Of a stretch of 64,000 nt of DNA, positions 25,138 through 37,550 are shown in pieces (the stretch's first letter is position 1; the number at the start of each line of letters is the position of its first letter). The notes beneath the pieces were generated by a model that searched no databases, was not told the DNA's origin, and saw nothing but the letters and a program-made list of their open reading frames with translations. The position numbers and the translations under genes are program-made. Source of the DNA: Hydractinia symbiolongicarpus (Eukaryota > Cnidaria > Hydrozoa > Anthoathecata > Hydractiniidae); assembly GCF_029227915.1 (NCBI RefSeq), contig NC_079878.1, forward strand, positions 32,887,501-32,951,500, in the 5' to 3' direction.

Positions 25138-28100
25138 TTACTGGTGAAAAGATAATTTAAAAAATCGTTTTGGAAATGAGTTTAGTGACAGGGTACTTTC
25201 TTTGTATACATTCGACAATACGGGCCAAGCCCGGGATTTACGGGAATTCGCGGGTTTTCGTTTGCTGGCGATTAAACCACTTTCATTAAGCGTCTCATCA
25301 AAAATGAAAACATTTCTGAAAACTACAAGTCTCATGCGTTTTATTGGTGAAAAAATAATTTAAAAAATCGTTCGGGAAATGAGTTTACTCACAGGGTACT
25401 TTCTTTGTATACATTCGACTATACGGGCCAAGCCCCGGATTTACGGGAAAACGTGGGATTTCGTTTGCCGGCGATTAAACCTCTTTCATTAAGCGTCTCA
25501 TTAAAAATGAAAACATTTTTGAAAAGTACAAGTCTCATGCGTTTTAGTGGTGAAAAAATAATTTAAAAAATCGTTCGGTAAATGAGTTTACGCCCTGGGT
25601 ACTTTCTTTGTATACTTTTGACTATACGGGCCGAGTCCGGGATTCACGGGAAATCGCGGATTTTCGTTTGCCGGCGATTAAACTTCTTTTATTCAGCGTT
25701 CCATCAAATATGAAAATATTTTTGAAAACTACAAGTCTCATGCGTTTAGTGGTAAAAAAATAATATAAAAAATCGTTCGGGAAATGAGTTTACTCCCTGG
25801 GTACTTTCTTTGTATACATTCGACTATACGGGCCAAGCCCGGGATTTACGGGAAATCGCGGGATTTCGTTTGCCGGCGATTAAACGTCTTTCATTAAGCG
25901 TCTTATCAAAAATGAAAACATTTTTGAAAACTACAAGTCTCATGCGTTTTAGTGGTGAAAAAAAAATTTTAAAAATCGTTCGGGAAATGAGTTTACTCCC
26001 TGGGTACTTTCTTTGTATACATTCGAATATACGGGCCAAGCCCCGGATTTACGGGAAAACGCAAGATTTCGTTTGCCGGCGATTAAACCTCTTTCATTAA
26101 ACGTCTCATCAAAAATGAAAACATTTTTGAAAACTACAAGTCTCATGCGTTTTACTGGTGAAAAGATAATTTAAAAAATCGTTTTGGAAATGAGTTTACT
26201 CACAGGGTACTTTCTTTGTATACATTCGACAATACGGGCCAAGCCCGGGATTTACGGGAATTCGCGGGTTTTCGTTTGCTGGCGATTAAACCACTTTCAT
26301 TAAGCGTCTCATCAAAAATGAAAACATTTCTGAAAACTACAAGTCTCATGCGTTTTATTGGTGAAAAAATAATTTAAAAAATCGTTCGGGAAATGAGTTT
26401 ACTCACAGGGTACTTTCTTTGTATACATTCGACTATACGGGCCAAGCCCCGGATTTACGGGAAAACGTGGGATTTTGTTTGCCGGCGATTAAACCTCTTT
26501 CATTAAGCGTCTCATTAAAAATGAAAACATTTTTGAAAAGTACAAGTCTCATGCGTTTTAGTGGTGAAAAAATAATTTAAAAAATCGTTCGGTAATTGAG
26601 TTTACGCCCTGGGTACTTTCTTTGTATACTTTTGACTATACGGGCCGAGTCCGGGATTCACGGGAAATCGCGGATTTTCGTTTGCCGGCGATTAAACTTC
26701 TTTTATTCAGCGTTCCATCAAATATGAAAATATTTTTGAAAACTACAAGTCTCATGCGTTTAGTGGTAAAAAAATAATATAAAAAATCGTTCGGGAAATG
26801 AGTTTACTCCCTGGGTACTTTCTTTGTATACTTTTGACTATACGGGTCGAGTCCGGGGTTTACGGGAAATGGCACGTTTTCGTTTGCCGGCGATTAAACT
26901 TCTTTTATTCAGCGTCTCATCAAAAATGAAAACATTTTTTAAAACTACAAGTCTCATGCGTTTTAGTGGTGAAAAGATAATTTAAAAAATCGTTTTGGAA
27001 ATGAGTTTACTCACAGGGTACTTTCTTTGTATACATTCGACAATACGGGCCAAGCCCGGGATTTACGGGAAATCGCGGGTTTTCGTTTCCTGGCGATTAA
27101 ACCACTTTCATTAAGCGTCTCATCAAAAATGAAAACATTTCTGAAAACTACAAATCTCATGCGTTTTAGTGGTGAAAAAATAATTTAAAAAATCGTTCGG
27201 GAAATGAGTTTACTCACAGGGTACTTTCTTTGTATACATTCGACTATACGGGCCAAGCCTGGGATTTACGGGAAATCGCGGGTTTTCGTTTGCCGGCGAT
27301 TAAACTTCTTTCATTAACCGTCTCATCAAAAATGAAAACATTTTTGAAAACTACAAGTCTCATGCGTTTTAGTGGTGAAAAAAAAAAATTAAAAAATCGT
27401 TCGGGAAATGAGTTTACTTCCTGGGTACTTTCTTTGTATACATTCGACTATACGGGCCAAGCCCGGGATTTACGGGAAATCGCGGGATTTCGTTTGCCGG
27501 CGATTAAACGTCTTTCATTAAGCGTCTTATCAAAAATGAAAACATTTTTGAAAACTACAAGTCTCATGCGTTTTAGTGGTGAAAAAAAAATTTTAAAAAT
27601 CGTTCGGGAAATGAGTTTCCTCCCTGGGTACTTTCTTTGTATACATTCGAATATACGGGCCAAGCCCCGGATTTACGGGAAAACGCAAGATTTCGTTTGC
27701 CGGCGATTAAACCTCTTTCATTAAACGTCTCATCAAAAATGAAAACATTTTTGAAAACTACAAGTCTCATGCGTTTTACTGGTGAAAAGATAATTTAAAA
27801 AATCGTTTTGGAAATGAGTTTACTCACAGGGTACTTTCTTTGTATACATTCGACAATACGGGCCAAGCCCGGGATTTACGGGAATTCGCGGGTTTTCGTT
27901 TGCTGGCGATTAAACCACTTTCATTAAGCGTCTCATCAAAAATGAAAACATTTCTGAAAACTACAAGTCTCATGCGTTTTATTGGTGAAAAAATAATTTA
28001 AAAAATCGTTCGGGAAATGAGTTTACTCACAGGGTACTTTCTTTGTATACATTCGACTATACGGGCCAAGCCCGGGATTTACGGGAAATCGCGGGTTTTC

Positions 28101-28800
28101 GTTTGCCGGCGATTAAACTTCTTTCATTAACCGTCTCATCAAAAATGAAAACATTTTTGAAAACTACAAGTCTCATGCGTTTTAGTGGTGAAAAAAAAAT
28201 TAAAAAATCGTTCGGGAAATGAGTTTACTCCCTGGGTACTTTCTTTGTATACATTCGACTATACGGGCCAAGCCCGGGATTTACGGGAAATCGCGGGATT
28301 TCGTTTGCCGGCGATTAAACCTCTTTCATTAAGCGTCTCATCAAAAATGAAAACATTTTTGAAAACTAAAAGTCTCATGCGTTTTAGTGGTGAAAAAATA
28401 ATTTAAAAAATCGTTCGGGAAATGAGTTTACTCCCTGGGTACTTTCTTTGTATACTTTTGACTATACGGGCCGAGTCCGGGATTTACGGGAAATCGCGTT
28501 ATTTCGTTTGCCGGCGATTAAACCTCTTTCATTAAGCGTCTCATCAAAAATGAAAACATTTTTGAAAACTACAAGTCTCATGCGTTGTAGTGGTGAAAAA
28601 ATAATTTAAAAAATCGTTCGGATAATGAGTTTACTCCCTGGGTACTTTCTTTGTATACTTTTGACTATACGGGCCGAGTCCGGCGTTTACGGGAAATCGC
28701 GGGATTTCGTTTGCCGGCGATTAAACCTCTTTCATTAAGCGTCTCATCAAAAATGAAAACATTTTTGAAAACTACAAGTCTCATGCGTTTTAGTGGTGAA
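25138..28800 (-). repeat. Large HOR, copy 3 (about 18 monomers)
   Basis: Matches copy 1 from 18038 at a constant 7100 bp (35 x 203 minus 5) up to about 28584, including the five monomers missing from copy 2. Its tail then matches the tail of copy 2 at 3652 bp (GGATAATGAG at 24969 and 28621). Copy 3 is thus a mosaic of copy 1 and copy 2 features, as expected from unequal exchange or conversion. A private substitution gives GAGTTTCCTCC near 27613. Confidence 0.85.
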
Positions 28801-31650
28801 AAAATAATTTAAAAAATCGTTCGGGAAATGAGTTTACTTCCTGGGTACTTTCTTTGTATACATTCGACTATACGGGCCAAGCCCGGGATTTACGGGAAAT
28901 CGCGTTATTTCGTTTGCCGGCGATTAAACCTCTTTCATTAAGCGTCTCATCAAAAATGAAAACATTTTTGAAAACTACAAGCCTTATGCGTTTTAGTGGT
29001 GAAAAAATAATTTAAAAAATCGTTCGGGAAATGAGTTTATTCCCTGGGTACTTTCTTTGTATACTTTGGACTATACGGGCCGAGTCCGGGATTTACGGGA
29101 AATCGCGGATTTTCGTTTGAGGGCGATTAAACTTCTTTTATTCAGCGTCTCATCAAAAATGAAAACATTTTTGAAAACTACAAGTCTCATGCGTTGTAGT
29201 GGTGAAAAAATAATTTAAAAAATCGTTCGGAAAATGAGTTTACTCCCTGGGTACTTTCTTTGTATACTTTTGACTATACGGGCCGAGTCCGGCGTTTACG
29301 GGAAATGACGGGTTTTCGTTTGCCGGCGACTAAACTTCTTTTATTCAGCGTCTCATTAAAAATGAAAACATTTTTAAAAACTACAAGTCTCATGCGTTGT
29401 AGTGGTGAAAAAGTAATTTAAAAAATCGTTCGGAAAATGAGTTTACTCCCTGTGTAATTTCTTTGTATACTTTTGACTATACGGGCCGAGTCCGGGGTTT
29501 ACGGGAAATGGCGGGTTTTCGTTTGCCGGCGATTAAACTTCTTTTATTCAGCGTCTCATCAAAAATGAAAACATTTTTAAAAACTATAAGTCTCATGGGT
29601 TTTAGTGGTGAAATAATAATTAAAAAAAATAGTTCGGGAAATGAGTTTACATCCCGGGTACTTTCATTACTATACGGACCGCGTCCGGGATTTACGGAAA
29701 ATCGCAGGTTTTCGTTTGCCGGCGATTAAACTTCTTTTATTCAGCGTCTCATCAAAAATGAAAACATTTTTGAAAACTACAAGTCTCATGCGTTTTAGTG
29801 GTGAAAAAATATTTTAAAAAATCGTTCGGGAAATGAGTTTACTCCCTGGGTACTTTCTTTGTATACTTTTGACTATACGGGCCGAGTCCGGGATTTACGG
29901 GAAGTCGCGGGTTTTCTTTTGCCGGCGTTTAAACTTCTTTTATTCAGCGTCTCATGAAAAAGGAAAACATTTTTGAAAACTACAAGTCTCATGCGTTTTA
30001 GTGGTGAAAAAATAATTTAAAAAATCGTTCGGGAAATGAGCTTACTCCCTGGGTACTTTCTTTGTATAATTTTGACTATGCGGGCCGAGTCCGGGGTTTA
30101 CGGGAAATGGCGGGTTTTCGTATGCCGGCGATTAAACTTCTTTTATTCAGCGTCTCATCAAAAATGAAAACACTTTTAAAAACTACAAGTCTCATGGGCT
30201 TTAGTGGTGAAATAATAATTTAAAAAATCGTTCGGGAAATGAGTTTACACCCTGGGTGCCTTCTTTGTATACTTTTGACTATACGGGCCGAGTCCGGGAT
30301 TTACGGGAAATCGCAGGTTTTCGTTTGCCGGCGATTAAACTTCTTTTATGCAGGGTCTCATCAAAAATGAAAACATTTTTGAAAACTACAAGTCTCATGG
30401 GTTTTAGTGGTGAAATAATAATTTACAAAATCGTTCGGAAAATGAGTTTACATCCCGGGTACTTTCATTACTATACAGGCCGAGTCCGGGATTTACGGGA
30501 AATCGCAGGTTTTCGTTTGCCGGCGATTAAACTTCTTTTATTCAGCGTCTCATCAAAAATGAAAACATTTTTGAAAACTACAAGTCTCATGCGTTTTAGT
30601 GGTGAAAAAATAATTTAAAAAATCGTTCGGGAAATGAGTTTACTCCCTGGGTACTTTCTTCGTATACTTTTGACTATACGGGCCGAGTCCAGGATTTACG
30701 GGAAGTCGCGGGTTTTCGTTTGCCGGCGTTTAAACTTCTTTTATTCAGCGTTTCATCAAAAATGAAAACATTTTTAAAAACTACAAGTCTCATGGGCTTT
30801 AGTGGTGAAATGATAATTTAAAAAATCGTTCGGGAAATGAGTTTACACCCTGGGTAGTTTCTTTGTATACTTTTGACTATACGGGCCGACTCCGGGATTT
30901 ACGGGAAATCGCAGGTTTTCGTTTGCCGGCGATTAAACTTCTTTTATTCAGCGTCTCATCAAAAATGAAGACATTTGTGAAAATTACAAGTCTCATGCGT
31001 TTTAGTGGTGAAAATATAATTTAAAAAATCGTTCGGGAAATGAGTTTACTCCATGGGTACTTTCTTTGTATACTTTTGACTATACGGGCCGAGTCCGGAT
31101 TTACGGGAACTCGCGGGTTTTCGTTTGCCGGCGATTAAACTTCTTTTATTGAGCGTCTCATCAAAAATGAAAACATTTTTAAAAACTACAAGTCTCATGG
31201 GCTTTAGTAGTGAAATAATAATTTAAAAAATCGTTCGGGAAATGAGTTTACACCCTGGGTACTTTCTTTGTATACTTTTGACTATACGGGCCATGTCCGG
31301 GATTTACGGGAAATCGCAGGTTTTCGTTTGCCGGCGATTAAACTTCTTTCATTCAGCGTCTCATCAAAAATGAAAACATTTTTGAAAACTACAAGTCTCA
31401 TGCGTTTTAGTGGTGAAAAAATAATTTAAAAAATCGTTAGGGAAATGAGTTTACTTCCTGGGTACTTTCTTTGTATACTTTAGATTATACGGACCGAGTC
31501 CGGGGTTTACGGGAAATGGCGGGTTTTCGTTCGCAGGCGATTAAACTTCTTTTATTTAGCGTCTCATCAAAAATGAAAACATTTTTGAAAACTACAAGTC
31601 TTATGCGTTTTAGTGGTGAAAAGATAATTTAAAAAATCGTTTTGGAAATG
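28800..31650 (-). repeat. HOR segment, left copy of a 6672 bp-spaced duplication
   Basis: Shares rare variants with 35.5-37.5 kb: ATACTTTGGACTATACG (29061 and 35733, 6672 bp apart), TTTGAGGGCGATTAAAC, GCGTTGTAGTGG, the ATTAAAAAAAATAG run and GGGTGCCTTC. The offset falls to 6266 bp near 30171 and to 5861 bp near 31471. Each step is about two monomers, so whole dimers were lost or gained in one copy. It contains two monomers with the 11 bp deletion (near 29665 and 30466). Confidence 0.8.
29640..29700 (-). repeat. Monomer with 11 bp deletion, block 2 type
   Basis: The plus strand reads ATCCCGGGTACTTTCATTACTATACGG where other units have GGGTACTTTCTTTGTATACTTTTGAC; eleven bases that include the GTATAC box are missing. 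Further cases lie near 30466, 36337 and 36731. They go with GTTTACATCCCGGG and with CATGGGTTTTAGTGG in the neighbouring unit. The same deletion, without the T-to-A change, occurs in block 3 on the other strand. Confidence 0.85.
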
Positions 31651-31829
31651 AGTTTACTCACAGGGTACTTTCTTTGTATACATTCGACTATACGGGCCGA
31701 GTCCGGGATTTACGGGAAATCGCGGGTTTTCGTTTGCTGGCGATTAAACCACTTTCATTAAGCGTCTCATCAAAAATGAAAACATTTCTAAAAACTACAA
31801 GTCTCATGCGTTTTAGTGGTGAAAAAATA

Positions 31830-33654
31830 ATTTAAAAAATCGTTCGGGAAATGAGTTTACTCACAGGGTACTTTCTTTGTATACATTCGACTATACGGGC
31901 CAAGCCTGGGATATACGGGAAATCGCGGGTTTTCGTTTGCCGGCGATTAAACTTCTTTCATTAACCGTCTCATCAAAAATGAAAACATTTTTGAAAACTA
32001 CAAGTCTCATGCGTTTTAGTGGTGAAAAAAAAAATTAAAAAATCGTTCGGGAAATGAGTTTACTTCCTGGGTACTTTCTTTGTATACATTCGACTATACG
32101 GGCCAAGCCCGGGATTTACGGGAAATCGCAGGATTTCGTTTGCCGGCGATTAAACGTCTTTCATTAAGCGTCTTATCAAAAATGAAAACATTTTTGAAAA
32201 CTACAAGTCTCATGCGTTTTAGTGGTGAAAAAAAAATTTAAAAAATCGTTCGGGAAATGAGTTTACTCCCTGGGTACTTTCTTTGTATACATTCGAATAT
32301 ACGGGCCAAGCCCCAGATTTACGGGAAAACGCAAGACTTCGTTTGCCGGCGATTAAACCTCTTTCATTAAGCGTCTCATCAAAAATGAAAACATTTTTGA
32401 AAACTACAAGTCTCATGCGTTTTACTGGTGAAAAGATAATTTAAAAAATCGTTTTGGAAATGAGTTTACTCACAGGGTACTTTCTTTGTATACATTCGAC
32501 AATACGGGCCAAGCCCGGGATTTACGGGAATTCGCGGGTTTTCGTATGCTGGCGATTAAACCACTTTCATTAAGCGTCTCATCAAAAATGAAAACATTTC
32601 TGAAAACTACAAGTCTCATGCGTTTTAGTGGTGAAAAAATAATTTAAAAAATCGTTCGGGAAATGAGTATTTCACAGGGTACTTTCTTTGTATACATTCG
32701 ACTATACGGGCCAAGCCCGGGATTTACAGGAAATCGCGGGTTTTCGTTTGCCGGCGATTAAACTTCTTTCATTAACCGTCTCATTAAAATGAAAACATTT
32801 TTGAAAACTACAAGTCTCATGCGTTTTAGTGGTGAAAAAAAAATTAAAAAATCGTTCGGGAAATGAGTTTACTCCCTGGGTACTTTCTTTGTATACATTC
32901 GACTATACGGGCCAAGCCCGGGATTTACGGGAAATCGCGGAATTTCGTTTGCCGGCAATTAAACCTCTTTCATTAAGCGTCTTATCAAAAATGAAAACAT
33001 TTTTGAAAACTAAAAGTCTCATGCGTTTTAGTGGTGAAAAAATAATTTAAAAAATCGTTCGGGAAATGAGTTTACTCCCTGGGTACTATCTTTGTATACA
33101 TTCGACTATACGGGCCAAGCCCAGGATTAACGGGAAATCGCGTTATTTCGTTTGCCGGCGATTAAACCTCTTTCATTAAGCGTCTCATCAAAAATGAAAA
33201 CATTTTTGAAAACTACAAGTCTCATGCGTTTTAGTGGTGAAAAAATAATTTAAAAAATCGTTCGGGAAATGAGTTTATTCCCTGGATACTTTCTTTGTAT
33301 ACTTTGGACAATACGGGCCGAGTCCGGGATTTACGGGAAATCGCGGATTTTCGTTTGAGGGCGATTAAACTTCTTTTATTCAGCGTCTCATCAAATATGA
33401 AAACATTTTTGAAAACTACAAGTCTCATGCGTTGTAGTGGTGAAAAAATAATTTAAAAAATCGTTTGGAAAATGAGTTTACTCCCTGGGTACTTTCTTTG
33501 TATACTTTTGACTATACGGGCCGAGTCCGGCGTTTACGGGAAATCGCGGGATTTCGTTTGCCGGCGATTAAACCTCTTTCATTAAGCGTCTCATCAAAAA
33601 TGAAAACATTTTTGAAAACTACAAGTCTCATGCGTTTTAGTGGTGAAAAAATAA
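31830..33654 (-). repeat. Nine-monomer HOR of about 1824 bp, first copy
   Basis: First of two adjacent copies. The marker GCCTGGGATATACGGG starts near 31905 and 33729, 1824 bp apart (9 x 203 minus 3). The order of monomers is the same in both: GCAGGATTTCG, CCCCAGATTTACG, TTTTCGTATGCTGG, GATTTACAGG, CATTAAAATG with two lost bases, GCGGAATTTCG, CCCAGGATTAACG, TTTGAGGGCG. This copy has a private 1 bp-shorter GAGTATTTCACAGGG near 32668. Confidence 0.87.
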
Positions 33655-35479
33655 TTTAAAAAATCGTTCGGGAAATGAGTTTACTCACAGGGTACTTTCT
33701 TTGTATACATTCGACTATACGGGCCAAGCCTGGGATATACGGGAAATCGCGGGTTTTCGTTTGCCGGTGATTAAACTTCTTTCATTAACCGTCTCATCAA
33801 AAATGAAAACATTTTTGAAAACTACAAGTCTCATGCGTTTTAGTGGTGAAAAAAAAAATTAAAAAATCGTTCGGGAAATGAGTTTACTTCCTGGGTACTT
33901 TCTTTGTATACATTCGACTATACGGGCCAAGCCCGGGATTTACGGGAAATCGCAGGATTTCGTTTGCCGGCGATTAAACGTCTTTCATTAAGCGTCTTAT
34001 CAAAAATGAAAACATTTTTGAAAACTACAAGTCTCATGCGTTTTAGTGGTGAAAAAAAAATTTAAAAAATCGTTCGGGAAATGAGTTTACTCCCTGGGTA
34101 CTTTCTTTGTATACATTCGAATATACGGGCCAAGCCCCAGATTTACGGGAAAACGCAAGACTTCGTTTGCCGGCGATTAAACCTCTTTCATTAAGCGTCT
34201 CATCAAAAATGAAAACATTTTTGAAAACTACAAGTCTCATGCGTTTTACTGGTGAAAAGATAATTTAAAAAATCGTTTTGGAAATGAGTTTACTCACAGG
34301 GTACTTTCTTTGTATACATTCGACAATACGGGCCAAGCCCGGGATTTACGGGAATTCGCGGGTTTTCGTATGCTGGCGATTAAACCACTTTCATTAAGCG
34401 TCTCATCAAAAATGAAAACATTTCTGAAAACTACAAGTCTCATGCGTTTTAGTGGTGAAAAAATAATTTAAAAAATCGTTCGGGAAATGAGTTTACTCAC
34501 AGGGTACTTTCTTTGTATACATTCGACTATACGGGCCAAGCCCGGGATTTACAGGAAATCGCGGGTTTTCGTTTGCCGGCGATTAAACTTCTTTCATTAA
34601 CCGTCTCATTAAAATGAAAACATTTTTGAAAACTACAAGTCTCATGCGTTTTAGTGGTGAAAAAAAAATTAAAAAATCGTTCGGGAAATGAGTTTACTCC
34701 CTGGGTACTTTTTTTGTATACATTCGACTATACGGGCCAAGCCCGGGATTTACGGGAAATCGCGGAATTTCGTTTGCCGGCAATTAAACCTCTTTCATTA
34801 AGCGTCTTATCAAAAATGAAAACATTTTTGAAAACTAAAAGTCTCATGCGTTTTAGTGGTGAAAAAATAATTTAAAAAATCGTTCGGGAAATGAGTTTAC
34901 TCCCTGGGTACTATCTTTGTATACATTCGACTATACGGGCCAAGCCCAGGATTAACGGGAAATCGCGTTATTTCGTTTGCCGGCGATTAAACCTCTTTCA
35001 TTAAGCGTCTCATCAAAAATGAAAACATTTTTGAAAACTACAAGTCTCATGCGTTTTAGTGGTGAAAAAATAATTTAAAAAATCGTTCGGGAAATGTGTT
35101 TATTCCCTGGATACTTTCTTTGTATACTTTGGACTATACGGGCCGAGTCCGGGATTTACGGGAAATCGCGGATTTTCGTTTGAGGGCGATTAAACTTCTT
35201 TTATTCAGCGTCTCATCAAATATGAAAACATTTTTGAAAACTACAAGTCTCATGCGTTGTAGTGGTGAAAAAATAATTTAAAAAATCGTTTGGAAAATGA
35301 GTTTACTCCCTGGGTACTTTCTTTGTATACTTTTGACTATACGGGCCGAGTCCGGCGTTTACGGGAAATCGCGGGATTTCGTTTGCCGGCGATTAAACCT
35401 CTTTCATTAAGCGTCTCATCAAAAATGAAAACATTTTTGAAAACTACAAGTCTCATGCGTTTTAGTGGTGAAAAAATAA
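33655..35479 (-). repeat. Nine-monomer HOR of about 1825 bp, second copy
   Basis: Adjacent to and nearly identical with the first copy. It keeps the normal GAGTTTACTCACAGGG where the first has the short form, and has a private TACTTTTTTTGTATAC near 34707. The low divergence suggests a recent tandem duplication of nine monomers. Confidence 0.87.
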
Positions 35480-37550
35480 TTTTAAAAATCGTTCGGGAAA
35501 TGAGTTTACTCCCTGGGTACTTTCTTTGTATACATTCGACTATACGGGCCAAGCCCGGGATTTACGGGAAATCGCGTTATTTCGTTTGCCGGCGATTAAA
35601 CCTCTTTCATTAAGCGTCTCATCAAAAATGAAAACATTTTTGAAAACTACAAGTCTTATGCGTTTTAGTGGTGAAAAAATAATTTAAAAAATCGTTCGGG
35701 AAATGAGTTTATTCCCTGGGTACTTTCTTTGTATACTTTGGACTATACGGGCCGAGTCCAGGATTTACGGGAAATCGCGGATTTTCGTTTGAGGGCGATT
35801 AAACTTCTTTTATTCAGCGTCTCATCAAAAATGAAAACATTTTTGAAAACTACAAGTCTCATGCGTTGTAGTGGTGAAAAAATAATTTAAAAAATCGTTC
35901 GGAAAATGAGTTTACTCCCTGGGTACTTTCTTTGTATACTTTTGACTATACGGGCCGAGTCCGGCGTTTACGGGAAATGACGGGTTTTCGTTTGCCGGCG
36001 ATTAAACTTCTTTTATTCAGCGTCTCATTAAAAATGAAAACATTTTTAAAAACTACAAGTCTCATGCGTTGTAGTGGTGAAAAAGTAATTTAAAAAATCG
36101 TTCGGAAAATGAGTTTACTCCCTGTGTATTTTCTTTGTATACTTTTGACTATACGGGCCGAGTCCGGGGTTTACGGGAAATGGCGGGTTTTCGTTTGCCG
36201 GCAATTAAACTTCTTTTATTCAGCGTCTCATCAAAAATGAAAACATTTTTAAAAACTATAAGTCTCATGGGTTTTAGTGGTGAAATAATAATTAAAAAAA
36301 ATAGTTCGGGAAATGAGTTTACATCCCGGGTACTTTCATTACTATACGGGCCGCGTCCGGGATTTACGGAAAATCGCAGGTTTTCGTTTGCCGGCGATTA
36401 AACTTCTTTTATTCAGCGTCTCATCAAAAATGAAAACACTTTTAAAAACTACAAGTCTCATGGGCTTTAGTGGTGAAATAATAATTTAAAAAATCGTTCG
36501 GGAAATGAGTTTACACCCTGGGTGCCTTCTTTGTATACTATTGACTATACGGGCCGAGTCCGGGATTTACGGGAAATCGCAGGTTTTCGTTTGCCGGCGA
36601 TTAAACTTCTTTTATTCAGGGTCTCATCAAAAATGAAAACATTTTTGAAAACTACAAGTCTCATGGGTTTTAGTGGTAAAATAATAATTTAAAAAATCGT
36701 TCGGAAAATGAGTTTACATCCCGGGTACTTTCATTACTATACGGGCCGAGTCCGGGATTTACGGGAAATCGCAGGTTTTCGTTTGCCGGCGATTAAACTT
36801 CTTTCATTCAGCGTCTCATCAAAAATGAAAACATTTTTGAAAACTACAAGTCTCATGCGTTTTACTGGTGAAAAAATAATTTAAAAAATCGTTTGGGAAA
36901 TGAGTTTACTCCCTGGGTACTTTCTTCGTATACTTTTGACTATACGGGCCGAGTCCGGGATTTACGGGAAGTCGCGGGTTTTCGTTTGCCGGCGTTTAAA
37001 CTTCTTTTATTCAGCGTTTCATCAAAAATGAAAACATTTTTAAAAACTACAAGTCTCATGGGCTTTAGTAGTGAAATAATAATTTAAAAAATCGTTCGGG
37101 AAATGAGTTTACACCCTGGGTACTTTCTTTGTATACTTTTGACTATACGGGCCAAGTCCGGGATTTACGGGAAATCGCAGGTTTTCGTTTGCCGGCGATT
37201 AAACTTCTTTCATTCAGCGTCTCATCAAAAATGAAAACATTTTTGAAAACTACAAGTCTCATGCGTTTTAGTGGTGAAAAAATAATTTAAAAAATCGTTC
37301 GGGAAATGAGTTTACTTCCTGGGTACTTTCTTTGTATACTTTAGATTATACGGACCGAGTCCGGGGTTTACGGGAAATGGCGGGTTTTCGTTCGCAGGCG
37401 ATTAAACTTCTTTTAGTCAGCGTCTCATCAAAAATGAAAACATTTTTGAAAACTACAAGTCTTATGCGTTTTAGTGGTGAAAAGATAATTTAAAAAATCG
37501 TTTTGGAAATGAGTTTACTCACAGGGTACTTTCTTTGTATACATTCGACT
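35480..37550 (-). repeat. HOR segment, right copy of the 6672 bp-spaced duplication
   Basis: Counterpart of 28.8-31.6 kb but shorter, because two dimers present in the left copy are absent. It has 11 bp-deleted monomers near 36337 and 36731. The nine-monomer pair (31.8-35.5 kb) lies exactly between the two copies, so that pair and its flanks have a nested history. Confidence 0.78.
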
